Assembly (NCBI GenBank): GCA_037443425.1
Contig: JBBIOI010000023.1
Span: forward strand, 1 to 34,518
DNA: 34,518 nucleotides
Direction: 5' to 3'
From: JBBIOI01 sp037443425
GTDB lineage: Bacteria; Desulfobacterota; BSN033; UBA1163
Shown here piece after piece: positions 24,944 to 33,892 of this stretch (position 1 is its first letter; each line of letters opens with the position of its first letter). Under the pieces are notes generated by a model. It was not told the DNA's origin, made no database searches, and worked only from the letters and a program-made list of their open reading frames with translations. Made by a program: the position numbers and the translations under genes.

Positions 24944-25927
24944 ATGAGCGAGGGATTTGATAAAATCATAACACATAATGACTTTGATGGGATTGTAAGT
25001 GCATCCATCTGTATGTGGGCATTAAAGATTAATAAGGTAATTTTTACCGGACCACTTACAATAACACACTCTAAGATAACAATTACCGAGAGGGATGTTG
25101 TATGTGATTTACCATATCCTCTGCAGTGCGGGCTCTGGTTCGATCACCACGAGGGAAATCTCCAAGAACTTACATACAGGAATATCAACTTAGAATCAAT
25201 TTCTGGAAGATTTGCACTAAAACCAAGTTGTAGTAGGGTGGTTTATGAATATTTCTCTGAGAATATGGAGATACCGAGCTACTTTATATCCTCTGTAGGG
25301 GAAGCTGATGTTATAGATAGTTTTTCGTACCCCTCTATCGAGGAGTGGAGGAAGGAAACACCAGGCAAAAGGATTGATCTTACATTAAAGACACATTTCT
25401 CTTCTATAGAGGAACAAAATAACTATATGAGAAATTTAGTCCGGGAACTCAGAGATCGACCAATTGAGGAGGTTTCATTGCTTGACTTCGTGGAGAAACG
25501 TTTCAGGATATACAAAGAGGAAGAGACAAAGATGCTTAGGATTATTAAAGAGTCTTCATTTTTTCTTGACCAGGATGAGGCAAAAGAGCTTGTTATAATA
25601 GATCTGACTTCATATCAAAGAAGACCCCACCTATTTAAAAACCTTGCCTTCCTCATATATCCCGAAGCTTTGGGGGTATTAGAGATTTACTCACTACTTG
25701 ATCAAGGAGTAAAAAGCAACAATATTGGTTTTTCTATGTCACTTTCGATTATTGGGAATCAAAAGAATCCAAATAAGAATATAGGAGAAATCATGCGTTG
25801 TCTTAATATTGGAGATGGACATCCCGGTGCTGCTGCAGGCCAGATCAGATGCCGATCAAAACAGGAGATGCTAAAAAAGAAGAAAGAGATTTTGAATCAA
25901 ATATTTAGGTTATGGTCTACTCAATAG
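24944..25927 (+). CDS. DHH/DHHA1-type phosphoesterase-like protein
   Basis: A 327-residue protein with the layout of the DHH superfamily (RecJ, NrnA, exopolyphosphatase relatives). Residues 10-16 (THNDFDG) hold the first acidic metal motif, WFDHHEGN (66-73) the DHH motif, and GDGHPGAAAGQI (about 291-302) the GGGHP-like DHHA1 substrate motif. These proteins use two metal ions to cleave phosphodiesters such as nanoRNA or cyclic dinucleotides; which applies here is unknown. The spacing between DHH and DHHA1 includes a charged helical insert at 155-200. Transcribed away from fur, followed 22 bases later by comB. The ATG has only a weak ribosome site. Confidence 0.82.
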   Translation: MSEGFDKIITHNDFDGIVSASICMWALKINKVIFTGPLTITHSKITITERDVVCDLPYPLQCGLWFDHHEGNLQELTYRNINLESISGRFALKPSCSRVVYEYFSENMEIPSYFISSVGEADVIDSFSYPSIEEWRKETPGKRIDLTLKTHFSSIEEQNNYMRNLVRELRDRPIEEVSLLDFVEKRFRIYKEEETKMLRIIKESSFFLDQDEAKELVIIDLTSYQRRPHLFKNLAFLIYPEALGVLEIYSLLDQGVKSNNIGFSMSLSIIGNQKNPNKNIGEIMRCLNIGDGHPGAAAGQIRCRSKQEMLKKKKEILNQIFRLWSTQ

Positions 25928-25949
25928 ATTAAAATTTGGGCCTTATTTT

Positions 25950-26666
25950 ATGAACATTGATATTCAACTTCTTCCAAATCAACCTGATCTTGATAGCATT
26001 TTTGATAAAACTGTTGTTGTAATAGATGTCTTAAGGGCAACATCTGTAATTGTTCATGCATTTTCACAAGGGGTTAAAGAGGTTATCCCTGTAAGGACAG
26101 TGGAAGAGGCCCTAAGTAAGTTTAAAGAGTTTCCAGAGGGAGAGGTGCTTCTTGGCGGTGAGAGAGATAGTCGTATGATTGAAGGATTTCATCTTGGCAA
26201 TTCACCAAAGGAATATACTTATGATAAGATAAGAGGAAAAAGATTAATTCTTAAAACCACAAATGGGACAAGGGCCTTTTATCTTGTATCTTCTGCAAGG
26301 AGGGTGATCGTTGGAAGTTTTTTGAATATAAGTGCAGTCGTAGAAGAATGTCTGAGAAATGGGTCGGACATTCTTATATTTCCAGCAGGGGATGAAGGGA
26401 GTTTTTCATTGGAGGATAGCGTCTGCGGAGGCATGCTAATTGACCTTATAATAAAGCGAAAAGAAAGGCTATGTTTAACAGACTCTGCCCTTGCTGCCCT
26501 TCTTATTTATCAGAGGTTTGAAGAAAATCTCGTGGGTGCACTCCACCTCTCTCGGCATGGAAAGGAATTGATTGATTTAGGCGCCACTGAAGATATCCTC
26601 TTTTGTGGACAAACAGATATAATTAATGTGGTACCATTTTTTTGTAATGGTATAATTAAATTGTGA
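25950..26666 (+). CDS. comB: 2-phosphosulfolactate phosphatase family protein
   Basis: A 238-residue ComB-type protein; the archaeal enzyme removes phosphate from 2-phosphosulfolactate during coenzyme M synthesis, with Mg. Motifs seen: VVIDVLRATSVIV (23-35), the segment LLGGERDSRMIEGFHLGNSP (67-86), LKTTNGTRAF (100-109) and FPAGDEGSFSLEDSVCGG (about 146-163). No comA or comC homologue is in the window, and the family occurs widely in bacteria without known coenzyme M, so the true substrate is uncertain. It likely shares a transcript with the DHH protein gene. Confidence 0.88.
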   Translation: MNIDIQLLPNQPDLDSIFDKTVVVIDVLRATSVIVHAFSQGVKEVIPVRTVEEALSKFKEFPEGEVLLGGERDSRMIEGFHLGNSPKEYTYDKIRGKRLILKTTNGTRAFYLVSSARRVIVGSFLNISAVVEECLRNGSDILIFPAGDEGSFSLEDSVCGGMLIDLIIKRKERLCLTDSALAALLIYQRFEENLVGALHLSRHGKELIDLGATEDILFCGQTDIINVVPFFCNGIIKL

Positions 26667-26706
26667 AAAAAATTTAACCGTATTTAGATTAAACTGGTAA
26701 GAAGAA

Positions 26707-27831
26707 CTATATCTTTATCAACTCATACTGCCTTGTTCCAAGTCCTATTTCTTCAGCATATGAGAGCTGAATACTCCAATCAACCTCTGGATAGAGGCCT
26801 CGGAATTTATCTTCACCTTTACCCCAGTTTGCAGATAATTTAGAGGATTTATCCCCCTCTTCATTATTCACTAAGTCTACAGAGGCTTGATCAATAGCAA
26901 CAGGATCTTCGGATGAAAGTATACCAATATCTTTTACAATTGGTGTATCTGAAAATCCATAGCAATCACATGCAGGAGAGATCTGGGTTAAAAAATTAAG
27001 ATATATAGTCTTTCCTTTTTTTCTTTGTATAGTACCATATGCATATTCAACAATCTTCTTTTGAAATATAGGAATTGTCTCATTCCACTGGATTTGTATG
27101 GCTCCCGAAGGACAGGAAATTATACACTCCCCGCAACCAATACACCTTTTTATATCGATTAATGCAGTACCTTTTGAACCAGATTGATTTGAGGTCATAG
27201 ATATAGCGCCTGACGGGCACCAATCGACACATATTTCACATCCCTTACATATCTTGCTTTTAACCTGTGGAGAAATATTTGAATGTTGACTTAATTTTCC
27301 TTCGCGACTTGCACAACCCATTCCAAGATTTTTTAGTGTTCCACCAAAACCGGAAAGTTCATGACCTTTGAAATGTGCAACACTCAGGAGTACATCTGCC
27401 ATATATATTTCATGCGCAATGGACACTGTCTTAAATATAGGCTTGTCTATCTTTACTTTTACCTGGCTATTACCCCTTATGCCATCTGCAATAATGATAG
27501 GGGCATCAACTACTTCATATGAAAAACCATTATGGTAAGCTGTAGTTAAATGGGAGATGGCTTCTGATCGAGAACCAGTATAAAGCGTATTTGTATCTGT
27601 AAGAAAGGGCTTCCCTTTTAATTTCTTTACTCGCTCCACAATCCTTCGGATAAATATAGGTCGGATATAGGCTGTATTTCCTTTTTCTCCAAAATGTAGC
27701 TTAATGGCTACGAGATCCTTTTCCCTTATTTTTCTTCTTATCTCTACTCGATCAAGAAGGATATCTATTTTATCAAGGAGCGTCTTTTCAGAAGTTACTC
27801 TCAAATCAGAGAAGAAGACATAACTTTTCAT
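26707..27831 (-). CDS. DUF362 protein with two [4Fe-4S] ferredoxin motifs
   Basis: A 374-residue iron-sulfur protein. The DUF362 part (about 1-190 and 270-374) carries VAIKLHFGEKGNTAYIRP (41-58), VAHFKGHELSGFGGTLKNLG (151-170) and a conserved MGCASREGK. Inserted in it is a bacterial ferredoxin-like unit with Cys195, 198, 201, 205 and Cys230, 233, 236, 240 (two CxxCxxCxxxCP), enough for two clusters. Function is unknown for this family, though electron transfer or a metal-centre role is likely. It is a single gene with its own consensus promoter. No signal peptide or membrane helix is seen. Confidence 0.88.
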   Translation of the reverse strand: MKSYVFFSDLRVTSEKTLLDKIDILLDRVEIRRKIREKDLVAIKLHFGEKGNTAYIRPIFIRRIVERVKKLKGKPFLTDTNTLYTGSRSEAISHLTTAYHNGFSYEVVDAPIIIADGIRGNSQVKVKIDKPIFKTVSIAHEIYMADVLLSVAHFKGHELSGFGGTLKNLGMGCASREGKLSQHSNISPQVKSKICKGCEICVDWCPSGAISMTSNQSGSKGTALIDIKRCIGCGECIISCPSGAIQIQWNETIPIFQKKIVEYAYGTIQRKKGKTIYLNFLTQISPACDCYGFSDTPIVKDIGILSSEDPVAIDQASVDLVNNEEGDKSSKLSANWGKGEDKFRGLYPEVDWSIQLSYAEEIGLGTRQYELIKI

Positions 27832-27860
27832 TTTAGTTCCTATAATTTGAATTTTTAAAA

Positions 27861-27889
27861 ATTTTAAGAGAATCGGGTGGAAGTGTCAA
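27861..27889 (-). promoter_or_regulatory. Promoter of the DUF362 protein gene
   Basis: On the minus strand TTGACA (27889-27884) and TAAAAT (27866-27861) with a 17-base spacer. The start would be near 27854, about 23 bases before the ATG at 27831. Confidence 0.65.
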
Positions 27890-27892
27890 TTA

Positions 27893-28336
27893 TTAATCTT
27901 TTCTTACAGCCAATCTAAAAAGTTCCTTCTGTTTTAAAGCCATTTTTCGGGCCTCTATTTTTGATTCTTCGTGCTCATAACCGACAAGGTGAAGAATTCC
28001 ATGGATCATCAAGAGTATAACCATTTCCATATAGTTAAGACCAAATCTGTTTGATTGTCTTTTTGCAGTCTCTACTGATATCACTATATCACCCAGGAGA
28101 TTTGGATGAAGGCAAGAAAATTCCCCCTTCTTCATCGGGAAGGCCAGTACATTGGTTTGCTTATCCCTACGAAGATAATGTTTATTCAATCTCTGTATCT
28201 CGGTGTCATTTACGAATAAGATACTAAGTTCGGCATCCGGTAGGCCTAATTCAGATAGGATTTTAATTGCTACACTTCTCACCCTTTTTAAGTCTAAACG
28301 GATATGTTTTTGCTGATTTCGTATCCAGATCTTCAT
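27893..28336 (-). CDS. ybeY: Endoribonuclease YbeY
   Basis: Zinc-dependent endoribonuclease for 16S 3' maturation and ribosome quality control. The UPF0054 signature HGILHLVGYEHE gives the three zinc histidines (H-x3-H-x5-H); LPDAELSILFVND and TNVLAFPM in the first half are also typical. The start at 28336 (147 residues) is chosen over ATG codons at 28360 and 28351 because AGAGG at 28341-28345 lies 4 bases before it and the homologues begin at this MKIWIRNQ position. Even so it overlaps the end of pgpH by 74 bases, implying coupled translation. The order phoH-pgpH-ybeY is conserved in many bacteria. Confidence 0.93.
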   Translation of the reverse strand: MKIWIRNQQKHIRLDLKRVRSVAIKILSELGLPDAELSILFVNDTEIQRLNKHYLRRDKQTNVLAFPMKKGEFSCLHPNLLGDIVISVETAKRQSNRFGLNYMEMVILLMIHGILHLVGYEHEESKIEARKMALKQKELFRLAVRKD

Positions 28337-30593
28337 TATTCCTCTTTTCATTTGATTCATTATTGTTCATTTTAGGATAGTCAATCCTTTGGTGAAAGAT
28401 TCCAGTAAGTATCCTTGTAAAACTCTCCTCGATATTATGAAGGTCCTTAAGTGTTAACTCACACTCTTCCAATTGTCCATCCAGAAAGATGTTGTTTATT
28501 ATGCGTTGAACAAGATTCTTAATACGTGCTGGTGTTGGTTCTGTAAGTGTCCTCGAGGCAGCCTCTACAGCATCGGCAAGCATTACAATCCCTGCCTCTT
28601 TTGTTTGAGGTTTTGGCCCAGGGTAACGGAAATCTTCTTCGTTTATTGGACAAATCTTAGGATCTTCTTTCTCTTTTGCCTTCTGATAGAAGTATGTAAT
28701 CAAACTTGTTCCATGATGTTGCTGGATTATGTTTGTAATCTTATCTCCAAGATGGTTCTCACGAGCAAGCTCAACCCCATCTTTAACATGAGAAATCAGT
28801 ATTAAACTTGACATATTTGGCGAAAGATGATCATGCTTATTCTCCATCCCTCCAGCATTTTCTATGAAGTAGAGTGGCTTTTTAAGCTTTCCTATATCAT
28901 GATAATACGCACTTACCCTTGCAAGAAGGGGATTTGCGGATATAGACTTAGCAGCCGCCTCTACAAGGGTTCCAGTAATAATACTGTGATGGTAGGTTCC
29001 AGGGGCTTGCAGTACAAGGTCTTTCAGGATGGGGTTATCCATATTAGCAAGTTCAAGTAGTTTTATATCCGTTGTATAACCAAATAAACTCTCAATAATA
29101 GAGGTAACCCCAAGTGTTATTACAGATGCGAGCGGTCCTCCTAAAAATCCCATTGAAAGGTCTGAGAGAAGGGTTGTTTTAAAAGGATTTCCAGAGATGA
29201 GATTGAATCCAAATATCATAATTAAATTTACTCCACTTACCATTAGGCCTGCTCTGAGGATAGTACTCCGCTTTTCACATTGAGCAACTTTGTGGGCACC
29301 AATGATACTTCCAATGAAGATGAATATAAATAGTGTCAATTGATTTCCCATTAGAGATGCAGAAAAGAAGCTCGAAAGTATTGAAAATACAATAGCAACC
29401 TCTGAGTTGATAGCTATTCTTATAAGCATTGCACCACTTGCAAATGGAAATAGATAGTAATAGGACGATGCAGGGATAGATATAAATTCTCCACCAAGGA
29501 TTTCAGTTATAAATTGATAAATCTTCAGAAGCATTATTCCACCCACAAGTGTACTTGAGAAAAACAAGAGGTCTTTCAAAGAAAGGGAGATTTTTCTGAT
29601 ATTCTTTGTTGAAAATTGATAAAGACTTACAAGGAATATAAAGCTTAAGATTCCCATCCCAATAATCAAGGATAACATATGACCTTTTTCTTGCGACTTT
29701 CTTATTGCACTTATCTTTATCAGATGGTCCTCTTTTACTCGGTCCCCTTTTCTTAAGATTACCTCTCCTCTTTTTATTTGATAATATACAGGATGAACTG
29801 CCTCTCTGGCTTTTGCCTTTCGATCTTCGGTTTCATTCTTATTAAATGTAAGATTGGGCTTTATAAAGTTTTCAGCAATCTTTATAATTATTGAGGCAAT
29901 CTCTTTTCTTTTAGAGTCAACAATGATACCAACTTCTTTTCTCAGTTTAACCTTTGCCTCCTTTAAATCAAAAAAACTAAAAGGTGGATCATCTTTTTTC
30001 TCTCTCTGCGTTTGAATATCGCGAATGATGATCCCTTTATTTGATTCTAAATACAATAGGTCTTTATCATTTATGATCCCGTTTTTTAAAATTGGTATCA
30101 CTACCTTTGAAAATGTCTCTCTAAGATAGGGAGTCAGTCTCTCTTTCTCCAAAATATTCCATTCTTTTTGATTCAGGCTATTAGGGAAGTGAGTTTCCAG
30201 CTGTTTTCTTAGTTTAGGTCCATCTTCTGGTTTTAAGATAGACTTAATAAATTCTTCTGCTTCAGTTTGTGGGGCTGGATCGTAGTCATAGATAGCAGGT
30301 ATCAATCTTTCTGCCTCCAATTTTTTCTTAGCGGTAGATTTCTCATCTTCAATAAGGAGGTCTTGCGTTGATTTTATATCCTTTGTGGCAATGTCTCCCA
30401 ATTTATATTCTTTTAAGCCCTGTTGCATTGTAGGAGAGATTAGAAGAGTAATAATGAATGCTGTTACGATGCCGATTAATAGTTTTTGATGATTTTGGGC
30501 TTTAAATAATTTTTTACCCAATTGATCTTTCTTTTCCATCTTATTTTTAATTAATGGGAGATTGGAGATGAACTTTTTGATTAGCTTGTTCAT
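28263..30593 (-). CDS. pgpH: 7TM-HD cyclic-di-AMP phosphodiesterase-like protein (PgpH type)
   Basis: A 776-residue membrane protein. Order: one membrane helix (about 37-54), an extracytoplasmic 7TMR-HDED domain (about 60-295), a block of seven hydrophobic helices (about 305-500), and a cytoplasmic HD domain (about 525-690) with metal ligands in TYHHSI (His535-536), YYHDIGK (His565-Asp566), SHV (His601) and QQHHG (about 625-628). Homologues such as Listeria PgpH hydrolyse c-di-AMP; no other c-di-AMP gene is visible here, so the substrate is inferred from family. It starts 9 bases after phoH and its last 74 bases overlap ybeY. Confidence 0.92.
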   Translation of the reverse strand: MNKLIKKFISNLPLIKNKMEKKDQLGKKLFKAQNHQKLLIGIVTAFIITLLISPTMQQGLKEYKLGDIATKDIKSTQDLLIEDEKSTAKKKLEAERLIPAIYDYDPAPQTEAEEFIKSILKPEDGPKLRKQLETHFPNSLNQKEWNILEKERLTPYLRETFSKVVIPILKNGIINDKDLLYLESNKGIIIRDIQTQREKKDDPPFSFFDLKEAKVKLRKEVGIIVDSKRKEIASIIIKIAENFIKPNLTFNKNETEDRKAKAREAVHPVYYQIKRGEVILRKGDRVKEDHLIKISAIRKSQEKGHMLSLIIGMGILSFIFLVSLYQFSTKNIRKISLSLKDLLFFSSTLVGGIMLLKIYQFITEILGGEFISIPASSYYYLFPFASGAMLIRIAINSEVAIVFSILSSFFSASLMGNQLTLFIFIFIGSIIGAHKVAQCEKRSTILRAGLMVSGVNLIMIFGFNLISGNPFKTTLLSDLSMGFLGGPLASVITLGVTSIIESLFGYTTDIKLLELANMDNPILKDLVLQAPGTYHHSIITGTLVEAAAKSISANPLLARVSAYYHDIGKLKKPLYFIENAGGMENKHDHLSPNMSSLILISHVKDGVELARENHLGDKITNIIQQHHGTSLITYFYQKAKEKEDPKICPINEEDFRYPGPKPQTKEAGIVMLADAVEAASRTLTEPTPARIKNLVQRIINNIFLDGQLEECELTLKDLHNIEESFTRILTGIFHQRIDYPKMNNNESNEKRNNEDLDTKSAKTYPFRLKKGEKCSN

Positions 30594-30602
30594 AAGATTT
30601 TT

Positions 30603-31601
30603 TTATATGATTGGCTGATTCTTAGACCTTTTTTTTGCTTCGGCCCTTTCGTAAGCCTTGATGATATCAGAGACAAGGGGGTGTCTAACAACATCTTTGT
30701 CTGTGAAGTAGATGAATTGAATGCCTTCTATACCATTTAAAATGGATTGAATTTCGATTAAACCAGATGCCTTATTCTCTGGGAGGTCAATCTGGGTGAT
30801 ATCACCAGTAATAACTGCCTTTGAGCCAAAGCCTAACCTTGTAAGAAACATCTTCATCTGTTCAGGGCCTGTATTTTGTGCTTCATCAAGGATTACGAAA
30901 GAATCGTTTAATGTCCTGCCTCTCATAAATGCAAGGGGGGCTACCTCAATCACTCCCCTTTCTACAAGCCTTGATGCCCGATCAAACTCCATCATATCAT
31001 GTAAAGCATCATAAAGAGGTCTAAGATAAGGATTGACCTTCTCATAGATATCCCCAGGAAGAAATCCCAATTTTTCTCCAGCCTCAACTGCAGGCCTTGT
31101 TAAAACAATCCTTTCTACCTCTTGTTTCATTAGCGAAGATATTGCCATTGCCATTGCCAAATAGGTTTTTCCTGTCCCTGCAGGGCCAATTCCTATAACT
31201 AGATCAAACTTTCTTATGGCATCAATATATCTTTTTTGAGTGATACTCTTTGGGGTTATAACCTTTTTCTTGGAGGAGATGTATATTGTATCAAGAAAGA
31301 TATCTTCAAGATTAACAGAACTGTCATCCGATACAATACGAACCGCATAGTCTATATCCATAGGATAAAGTGGATAGCCTTTTTTTAGGAGGGAATAAAG
31401 ACTGGTGAGGACCTTTTTTGTAAGCTCTATATCGACTGGTTCACCCTGAATGGTGAGTTCATTTGCCTTGGCATTAATCTTTACGCCTATGGTTTTTGAA
31501 ATCCGCTTTAAATTTTCACTATGTGCGCCAAAAAGTGTATTTGCTATTTGAATATCGTCAAATAAAACCTTCTCAACTGATTCTTCCTGTAGCTCTTTCA
31601 A
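30603..31601 (-). CDS. phoH: PhoH-like ATPase
   Basis: A cytoplasmic P-loop ATPase of the PhoH/YbeZ type, linked to RNA metabolism and a partner of YbeY in other bacteria. In the 332 residues one sees an N-terminal KH-like region (about 15-70), the Walker A GPAGTGKT (139-146), the Walker B FVILDEAQNT (about 234-243) and the downstream GDITQIDLP and RHPLV motifs. The start codon is TTG at 31601, with AGAGGTGA about 10 bases upstream; the spacing is long, so another start is possible. It leads the phoH-pgpH-ybeY unit behind a near-consensus promoter. Confidence 0.93.
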   Translation of the reverse strand: MKELQEESVEKVLFDDIQIANTLFGAHSENLKRISKTIGVKINAKANELTIQGEPVDIELTKKVLTSLYSLLKKGYPLYPMDIDYAVRIVSDDSSVNLEDIFLDTIYISSKKKVITPKSITQKRYIDAIRKFDLVIGIGPAGTGKTYLAMAMAISSLMKQEVERIVLTRPAVEAGEKLGFLPGDIYEKVNPYLRPLYDALHDMMEFDRASRLVERGVIEVAPLAFMRGRTLNDSFVILDEAQNTGPEQMKMFLTRLGFGSKAVITGDITQIDLPENKASGLIEIQSILNGIEGIQFIYFTDKDVVRHPLVSDIIKAYERAEAKKRSKNQPII

Positions 31602-31651
31602 ATAAGAAGATTCACCTCTTTATTTATAGGGAATATAATTATTATAAAAAA

Positions 31652-31680
31652 ATCATATCATCTTCTATATTAAATTTCAA
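31652..31680 (-). promoter_or_regulatory. Promoter of phoH-pgpH-ybeY
   Basis: On the minus strand TTGAAA (31680-31675) and TATGAT (31657-31652) are spaced by 17 bases. The start near 31645 gives a leader of about 44 bases with AGAGGTGA. In the rest of the gap to the nitroreductase gene (31681-31745) I see nothing definite. Confidence 0.6.
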
Positions 31681-31745
31681 TATCTAATAAATTAAAGGCT
31701 ATCAAAAAGGGAGATAATCTGGAAATTCGTCTTAGATACTTTCCT

Positions 31746-32339
31746 TTACCGAGTGATTATCCTTAGAATCTTTTTAAAGATAGATAGGGGACCTGATTTG
31801 AATAAGCTATCTTTCAGCTCTTTTCTTTTGACATTATCCCAAGATTCCCAGTGGATTACCTTTTCAAGTTCAATTCTGGGCGGAGCTATAGCCTCTTCGT
31901 CAGGGTAACCCAAGGTTATTAAGCCAACAATCTCAATATTATCTGGTATATTTAGTATTTTTTTAACACCTTTTTCATCAAATGCACCAATCCAGCATGT
32001 TCCAAGACCAAGGCTATGGGCCATGGTCATTATATTTCCACCCGCAAGGGTTACATTATATCTTCCATATTTTCCTTTTTTGGTATCAAAACAAAGGGCA
32101 ATAACCACAGGTGCCTTTTCAACATGAGAGGACTTTATAAATAAGAAACGTGCTAATTTTCCGATTTCTTTTCTTGTTTCATTATCAGTTATAATAATAA
32201 AGTGCCATGGTTGAAGATTTGCTCCTGTAGGGGCCCATCTTGCAGCCTCAAGAATCTTAAGAAGAAGCTCCTTAGGAACATCTTTATCTTTATAAACCCT
32301 GATTGATCTTCTCGTTTTTAAGAGATTTAAAATGTCCAT
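31746..32339 (-). CDS. Nitroreductase-family FMN protein
   Basis: A 197-residue nitroreductase superfamily member. The N-terminus MDILNLLKTRRSIRVYKDKDV contains the FMN-phosphate-binding RRSIR, followed by AARWAPTGANLQPWHF (33-48), GLGTCWIGAFDE and VGLITLGYPDEE. Acceptor unknown. It is a separate lineage from the enzyme at 10243-10893, with a shorter middle. No good Shine-Dalgarno is present before the ATG, and it is divergent from the SnoaL-like gene by 91 bases. Confidence 0.87.
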   Translation of the reverse strand: MDILNLLKTRRSIRVYKDKDVPKELLLKILEAARWAPTGANLQPWHFIIITDNETRKEIGKLARFLFIKSSHVEKAPVVIALCFDTKKGKYGRYNVTLAGGNIMTMAHSLGLGTCWIGAFDEKGVKKILNIPDNIEIVGLITLGYPDEEAIAPPRIELEKVIHWESWDNVKRKELKDSLFKSGPLSIFKKILRIITR

Positions 32340-32430
32340 TCACGAAAATATTAGCAAATATATAAAAATAGTCAACTAAGGTAGTTGAAAACTTTAGAAT
32401 AAAGAATCGAATCTGAAAGGGGGATATAAT

Positions 32431-32913
32431 ATGGAGAATAGTTATTTAAACAAAGACAATGAAGGTTTAATCTCTGAGATGATTGCAAAAGATGCCATAC
32501 GTGAGGTGATTTCGTGCTATTTCTATGGCCTTGATAGTCGAGATTTTGATTTGCTAAAAAGATGTTTTACATCGGATTCTAAATGTGAATATGATGGGGG
32601 TAAAAAGATATTGATTGGAAAAGAAGATATTGCTGAAGGTCTACGCGGTATTACACAGTTCAAGTATTCGCATCACATAATTGGGAGTATGATGATTGAT
32701 ATTAAAGATAATAATGCAAAGGCAGATACTTATTGTATAGTCTTTCTTAATCGTGAAAGTGAGGATGATAATCGGGTTATTATTAGAGGCTTAAGGTATA
32801 TTGATGAGCTTATAAAAAAGGAAGATGGTTGGAAGATAATCCATAGAATCCATATCCCTCTCTGGCAATGCGAAATGGTCTCAACACGACCAGAACTCAT
32901 GTTATCTAAATAA
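32431..32913 (+). CDS. SnoaL-like (NTF2-fold) protein
   Basis: A 160-residue single-domain protein of the nuclear-transport-factor-2/SnoaL_4 type. The pattern AIREVISCYFYGLDSRDFDL (28-47) followed by LKRCFTSDSKCEYDG, the middle TQFKYSHHIIGSMMIDI and the closing DGWKIIHRIH is typical of the cone-shaped fold, found in polyketide cyclases, dehydratases and many uncharacterised proteins. No function can be assigned. AAAGGGGGATATA precedes the ATG. Its last 8 bases overlap the convergent P1 peptidase gene. Confidence 0.78.
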   Translation: MENSYLNKDNEGLISEMIAKDAIREVISCYFYGLDSRDFDLLKRCFTSDSKCEYDGGKKILIGKEDIAEGLRGITQFKYSHHIIGSMMIDIKDNNAKADTYCIVFLNRESEDDNRVIIRGLRYIDELIKKEDGWKIIHRIHIPLWQCEMVSTRPELMLSK

Positions 32914-33892
32914 TATCCTTATAAGCAGGTATTATCCCAAACCCATCGGCCTTTACAATAGCCCTTTTTACAGCCTCCATCAAGACTATTTCTCCAAGCA
33001 GGCCGAGGGTATTTACATTGGTTTTTTTATTACCATATGAGATTAAAAATAGGATATCTCCGTCAAATGTTGTATGAACAGGGGAAATCATTTTTGCCAG
33101 GCCCGAGTGAGCTATTTTAGCAGCCTGATTAAGTTCTTTTGTCGATAAATTAGCATTTGTGGCTATGACTCCGAGTGTTGTATTGAAAAGGTTTGAAGAG
33201 GGAAACCCCATTGCAAACTCTTTTCTGGTTACCCCCCTCTTCATCAATTTTGATGTATCGGCAAACCTAAGACTTTTTTTAGACCTTCGTGCACCAGCCA
33301 GAATCTTTTTTGATAAAGGATCAATCACATCACCAAAGGCATTTACAACAACAAGTGAGCCAACAATCAATCCATCAGGACCCAATATGCTTGCAGTACC
33401 AACACCTCCCTTAGTTGCCTGTTCGATTCCAAAGAGTTTTCCTACTGTAGCCCCAGTTCCAACACCTACACTTCCTTCCTCAACCCTTTTGCCTGCATTG
33501 AGGCAAGCCTCATAGCCCATTTTGAAATCAGGTCTTTTACGAAAATCCCCAATACCTAAGTCAAATATCACAGCTGCTGGAACTATTGGTACCTTTGTTT
33601 TAACAACATCAAAGCCTTTACCCTTTTCTTCAAGATAACACATAACACCACCCACTGCATCAAGTCCAAAGGCACTTCCTCCAGTTAATAGGATGGCGTG
33701 AATCTTTTCAATTAGATGGCCATAAATGAGTGCGTCAATCTGTCTTGTTCCTGTAGCCGCACCTCGAATGTCAACCCCGCAGGCCGAACCTTCTTCGCAG
33801 AGGATTACAGTACAGCCAGTCATGGCCTTAAAATCGCTCGAATGACCAACCTCTATACCAGGGACATCAGTTATAGCATTAAGTCTTTTCAT
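32906..33892 (-). CDS. P1 (DmpA/NylC-type) N-terminal-nucleophile peptidase
   Basis: A 328-residue member of peptidase family S58 (DmpA, NylC, P1). The family matures by self-cleavage; here the likely site is Asn237-Thr238 in SNLFNTTLGVIATNANL, as in NylC. Other family signatures are DVPGIEVGHSSD (9-20), TVILCEEGSACGVDIRGAA (28-46), LLTGGSAFGLDA (68-79) and SVGVGTGATVGK (141-152). Substrate (N-terminal D- or beta-amino acids, or cyclic amides) is unknown. The start ATG overlaps the stop of the upstream oxidoreductase by 4 bases (ATGA), so both are probably cotranscribed. Confidence 0.9.
   Translation of the reverse strand: MKRLNAITDVPGIEVGHSSDFKAMTGCTVILCEEGSACGVDIRGAATGTRQIDALIYGHLIEKIHAILLTGGSAFGLDAVGGVMCYLEEKGKGFDVVKTKVPIVPAAVIFDLGIGDFRKRPDFKMGYEACLNAGKRVEEGSVGVGTGATVGKLFGIEQATKGGVGTASILGPDGLIVGSLVVVNAFGDVIDPLSKKILAGARRSKKSLRFADTSKLMKRGVTRKEFAMGFPSSNLFNTTLGVIATNANLSTKELNQAAKIAHSGLAKMISPVHTTFDGDILFLISYGNKKTNVNTLGLLGEIVLMEAVKRAIVKADGFGIIPAYKDII

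Noticed and set aside
33159..33515. 118-codon frame on the plus strand
   Set aside because: Antisense to the P1 peptidase core; hydrophobic, Pro/Thr-rich composition typical of a shadow frame.
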